Shown here: one piece after another, positions 60,401 to 64,000 of the stretch | Position numbering within the stretch: position 1 is the stretch's first letter | Layout of the letters: each line of letters starts with the position of its first letter | From: Arbacia lixula | Taxonomy: Eukaryota; Echinodermata; Echinoidea; Arbacioida; Arbaciidae | NCBI GenBank assembly: GCA_963669155.1 | Contig: OZ022583.1 | Coordinates: 1,828,025-1,892,024 of the forward strand | DNA: 64,000 bases | Reading direction: 5' to 3' | The notes under the pieces: model-generated | Told to the model about the DNA's origin: nothing | Database searches by the model: none | Seen by the model: only the letters and a program-made list of their open reading frames with translations | Translations under genes and position numbers: made by a program

Positions 60401-62831
60401 CCCTTTCCTTAACATCACTTCCATCACCACCACCACTACCATCACCATCACCACTATCATCATCACCACTACTACCATCACCATCACCACCACCATCATC
60501 ACCATCACCACAATCACCACCACCAACCATTCTCCTCCGGCTTACCAGTGCATCCTGGACCTGCCTGGCACGGCGCCTGAGCTTAGCCTTGTACTGGCTG
60601 ACGAGGGCGCGGCCAAACTCGGCCTTCTTCCTCTGCTCCTCCAGCTCCTGCCTCTCCCCCTCCAGCTTGTCTAGCTCCCACTGCTCCCTGGCCAGAGAGT
60701 CCTGCTCAGCCTTCAGGTTCTCCGCCTGCACAACAGACATGGAGAAAGGGGTCAAGTTCAAGGTCCACTAGGGCTTAACCCTATATAGCCCGGGCTATTT
60801 TGAAATCGCATAGCCCGGGGGGGGGGCAAAAACAGCCCCCCCCCTAAGATCTCGACCGTTGATCGCGCGATCGCGACGAAAATTGGCACGTACGTCACCG
60901 ATGACGCAATCTCCACAATTCAATTGTCAATTGCACTAAAATTATTCAAATTTATTTTTAATTAATTAATTATGCTAATTAAATGCATAAAAATCATAAC
61001 TTGGTTGTAAATCTTTAAATAGAACACCAAAACTGCTAGATTTCAGTGCAGACACTCTTCTTAAGATTATTATCAAATTACGATTTAAAAAAATTGCAAT
61101 ATCAAAGTTTTTCTTATGTATTTTATTGTTTTTTTGAATTTCTTATGTATTTCTTTGTTTTTTCAACTTAATGTTTCTCATTTTTTTTTCGATGGAAATC
61201 ATTGGCAACACTATTTCAGTAATAAATGACATGAAATTTATTGTTTTTCATCAGTAAAACTAAAAATAATGATACATTTATGAATTTTGGCTAGATACAG
61301 AATTTGCATTGGATTTGTACATGAAATCACGTTTTTGAGCAATTTTTGGTCTGACATGCACGTACAAAATGTTACGTAACTTCGGAACCGCGTACCCCCG
61401 CGACGCAAATTTGGTCTTAAAAGTTGCGTGACATTTGAAGGAAAGAACTCATGAAACGTCGCAGCAGCATCTTTTCGCGTTACAAATTTATTGCGAAAAA
61501 TGTCGAGGGGGGGGGCTGTTTTTGCCCCCCCCCCCCCCCCCCGGGCTAGATAGGGTTAAACATCAAATTGGAGGTTTATTCTTCAAAATGCCTTTGCTTT
61601 TGCACAATATCCTCCGATCATACTCTGCCTTTCCTTAACTCTTCATTCTTATCCTTCCTTCTTCCATCTCCTGCTCCCCTTCCTTCACACATGCATATTT
61701 ATCCTTCCTCCTCTTTCTCCTTCTCACATTTTCCAACTCTGCTTTCCTCATCTCTTTCTTGTCAACTGACATGTACCTTCTTCTTCCTCTCATTCAGATG
61801 CACAAATTGGTCTGTAAACTGCATGGCGAACATCTCTTCCTCCCCTTTCCTTCTCCTTCACTTTTAACCCCCTTTTCTAATCTCTCCATTTCTATCCTTC
61901 CTACCTCCATCTCCCTCTCCTTCAGCTCCTGGACTTGATCCTTCAGCTGCTTGGCAACCATCTTCTCCTCCTCCAGCCTGGACTCGGCTCGCTGTCGGTC
62001 TAGTTCCAGGGCAGCTTGGCGCTCCCTCTCCATGGCCTCTTCTAGGGCTCGCTCCTTCTCCCTCGCTGTAGCCTGCTGCTGCTCCCGCTCAGAAACCTGC
62101 CCTTCCCAGGCACCAGTCACATGACGCTTGTGCATCTCAGACTCAATCTGTAGAATAGATTGAATGGAATGGAATGGAATAAGTTCTTGTCCATTCATGG
62201 AAAGTCACTATGCTCACAAAAAGTAATATATGTACATGTGTACTTCAATAAGCCAGTACTTAGTAACACCATGGTGGGACATTCCACTGACTCAAGGAAA
62301 AAAAGCAGTGAAGATAAACAGGACCTGTAATCATGGCAACACCCTTGTGACATCGTCATAGATCAGGATTTCACTTGAATTTAAGGACTTTATTGTTTTG
62401 AGAAGATTCAATCCAGTAATCCCTTAATGAAGCCAGAATGGGACCTGTGTTCAGTGCAAAACGACTCTTTCATGTTTAGAGCACCCATAGATTTGCCACT
62501 TCTCTTCCTTACCTTCACAGGAGAATTAAAACATTATGACCAAGTTAATTCAAACAAGGCTAAACTGTCAGAGGAGCCGTTTGCAGAATTAGAAATGAGG
62601 AATCAGAAATATCGTTGCAGTGGCACCTTTGTACTACATACGCATTTCACAAAAAGAATAATTTTGTCTGCCATGGAATGGATTAAAGAAGAAAGAATCG
62701 AGCACATTCCATATGAAGCACTTAAAACTATGACTACGGCTGACATTGATTCTAGTGCAGGTATTGTATATTACCTTTCTTAAATCTGGATTGTTCTGCC
62801 GCCAGTGGTTGTACAGACGTTCATCAGCAAT
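57436..62831 (-). CDS. TCHP: TCHP (trichoplein), last eight exons; N-terminus outside window
   Basis: Minus-strand exons 62831-62775, 62147-61905, 60725-60546, 59993-59821, 59267-59186, 59013-58828, 58252-58109 and 57645-57436 join in frame over GT-AG sites to 424 residues and TGA. Almost all is charged coiled coil. Blocks matching trichoplein in order are [104 protein letters not shown] and a final Trp near PIPAWE. The vertebrate protein is about 500 residues, so roughly 130 N-terminal residues are missing, probably in exons beyond 64000. The last exon adds a Pro/Gly/Ser/Arg repeat (RPGS units). Trichoplein binds keratin filaments, sits at centrioles and helps Aurora A restrain cilium formation. 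Other TPH-domain proteins are less likely, given the block order. Confidence 0.88.
58704..58809. repeat. 20-bp tandem repeat beside a TCHP splice donor
   Basis: TCTCACCCACTAACCATCCT repeats about five times. The last two units read CTCACC where the earlier ones read CTAACC. On the minus strand these units contain GGTGAGTGG, a consensus 5' splice site, only 18 bases and more into the intron after the exon ending at 58828. Confidence 0.93.
60150..60535. repeat. (CAC/CAT)n trinucleotide tract in a TCHP intron
   Basis: Nearly 400 bp of CAC, CAT and AAC triplets up to about 10 bases from the donor of the exon ending at 60546. It opens His/Thr-rich frames on the plus strand and Val/Met/Gly/Asp-rich frames on the minus strand, none of which is credible as protein. 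Confidence 0.95.
60779..61555. mobile_element. Non-autonomous piggyBac-like element with TTAA duplications
   Basis: CCCTATATAGCCCGGG at the left and the complement of CCCTATCTAGCCCGGG at the right are 16-bp terminal inverted repeats with one mismatch. Both are flanked by TTAA (60775-60778 and 61556-61559), the obligate piggyBac target. A second inverted pair, GGGGGGGCAAAAACAGCCCC-like, sits inside each end. The 777-bp interior is AT-rich and has no transposase. It lies in a TCHP intron. Confidence 0.88.
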
Positions 62832-64000
62832 CTGAAAAGAGATGGAGGTGAAATCTTCATATTTAAATCAAAAGTGTTCCTATGGTCTTAAAGTAGAAAT
62901 AAAAAACTTTTGAATTCTGTTGTCATTGGGTAAGGTTCTTGGCTTTGTCTGACAAATGACGATAAAACCCAATTTTTATCTCCTGTTACAAATGTGTATA
63001 AGTTATACATATATAGCCATACATGTAGCTCTTGAATTAGCTGCACTCTGGGTGCTTGTGACATTCCTCACTGGTGAAATAAACATTTAGCAATGTGTAC
63101 TGCCCAGAAGAGTCTAGAATGTTATTTACATGAAAGAATGTTGCAGCTAGCTGAGACTCATTGGCATAATAAAGGAGCTCAGATGGGCTAGTGATGACTC
63201 ATCAGTGTAATCTAGGTCAGGTCAATATTGTTTGTCATGTGTACAAGCATAGGTATATGTACAATATAGAGCTTACTGGATATATTGAGAAATTTCTGGA
63301 AGTAGAGTTAATGGAACCTTCTAGAATGTATAGATTGTAGTATATATATGAGTTGTTCGAGATAGGAGCTCTGTTTCATATCATCTTGCTCCAGTCACCT
63401 GTGGTAAAAGTAACCTGCATCTAAGATATTGTTGCGACCCTGGCTCAATACTTACCTGTGGATTTATACGAGGATTTTCCCTACGTGGATAACTACCTGC
63501 CTGTTAAATAGCGCTTATGAGATCCTGCCTGTGAAAGCGTGAAAGCTCTGTGGATTAACATTTGACCATCTAGGATCATCTATTTGGACTTGACTATCTG
63601 GAATACCTGCTCTTCAGCGTACAACATTGGGATCAACATTGCGATCATAATTTGGGAATACTGGATCAGATTATCAACTGGACCATCAGCGAGAGCCGTG
63701 GATCCATTGGACTTCAGTATCCTCCAGCACTGTAAGCTAACCTGTATCCATACATTGTAAAGTAATCTATATTGATGTATTGATGTATTGATGTACTGCA
63801 AGTGAACGCTTGTCTTGGTTTTTTAAAAGGGGAAAATACCCCATATGATAAAGAACACATGAACTTAATATTGGTATCATTTTGTGCGATCCTTTCTGGC
63901 GTGAACTGATCGTAACACTCCACAGAAGGAATAGGTAATTAAATGAAAGTTTTCATTACAAGGGTTTAAAATAAATTTTAAATATCTATACACTAATATT
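62832..64000. other. TCHP upstream intron sequence, no exon recognised
   Basis: I looked on the minus strand for the missing TCHP N-terminal coiled coil and did not find it, so this is read as intron. A tandem TATTGATGT word at about 63771-63797 and no other clear structure are present. Confidence 0.5.

Noticed and set aside
60125-60540. His/Thr-rich and Val/Met-rich ORFs
   Set aside because: Composition artefacts of a CAC/CAT triplet tract in a TCHP intron. Only 60546-60725 on the minus strand matches TCHP.
62427-62783. 118-codon plus-strand ORF in a TCHP intron
   Set aside because: No recognised motif, overlaps a TCHP exon on the other strand at its end, and has no splice or promoter support. 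Probably chance, though it is one of the longer unexplained frames.

Overview
The window is animal nuclear DNA. It has GT-AG introns up to 7.4 kb, three recognisable eukaryotic protein-coding genes, and dense transposon fossils. The introns are full of small foldback elements and of the palindromic motif TACATGTA. This texture, the ABHD11, Rab35 and TCHP orthologues, and the mix of CR1/L2-like LINE, Mag-type Gypsy, hAT, piggyBac, Crypton-like and Myb/SANT-like fragments suggest a marine invertebrate. An invertebrate deuterostome such as an echinoderm or lancelet is most likely, but the species cannot be fixed from the sequence alone.

Layout: (1) 1-21 kb is a transposon graveyard. Two tandem arrays built from a piece of piggyBac transposase (1-1010, 9111-10600) bracket a LINE with an intact 921-codon ORF (3540-6305), a Crypton-like fragment and a broken piggyBac transposase body. 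Next comes a tandemly duplicated composite of hAT transposase, Myb/SANT-like protein and TatD-family nuclease (10644-14587). After that lie LTR-element pieces: an LTR, a gag, a C2H2-finger ORF, a second LTR-like region, and an integrase interrupted by a 322-bp insertion. A non-LTR C-terminal fragment follows. (2) 21.68-26.75 kb, minus strand: ABHD11, a mitochondrial alpha/beta hydrolase, in six exons with the catalytic triad intact. Its last intron holds a 2-kb, 51-bp-period minisatellite and a decayed duplicate of exon 5. An inverted repeat pair of about 300 bp flanks the gene. (3) 29.02-48.16 kb, plus strand: Rab35, with five shared coding exons and two alternative last exons that give different hypervariable tails and prenylation motifs. 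Its introns carry three near-perfect palindromic elements and other MITEs. (4) 48.2-57.4 kb: no coding sequence seen, several MITEs. (5) 57.4-62.8 kb, minus strand: the last eight exons of TCHP (trichoplein). Its N-terminal exons lie beyond the right edge. One intron holds a 777-bp element with piggyBac-like ends and TTAA target duplications.

ABHD11 and Rab35 are divergently transcribed with 2.3 kb between their start codons, while Rab35 and TCHP converge. ABHD11 acts in mitochondria, Rab35 in endocytic recycling and cilia, and TCHP at centrioles and filaments. Nothing in the sequence shows that they share regulation. All exon joins given here were checked by reading frame across GT-AG sites by eye, not by transcript evidence.
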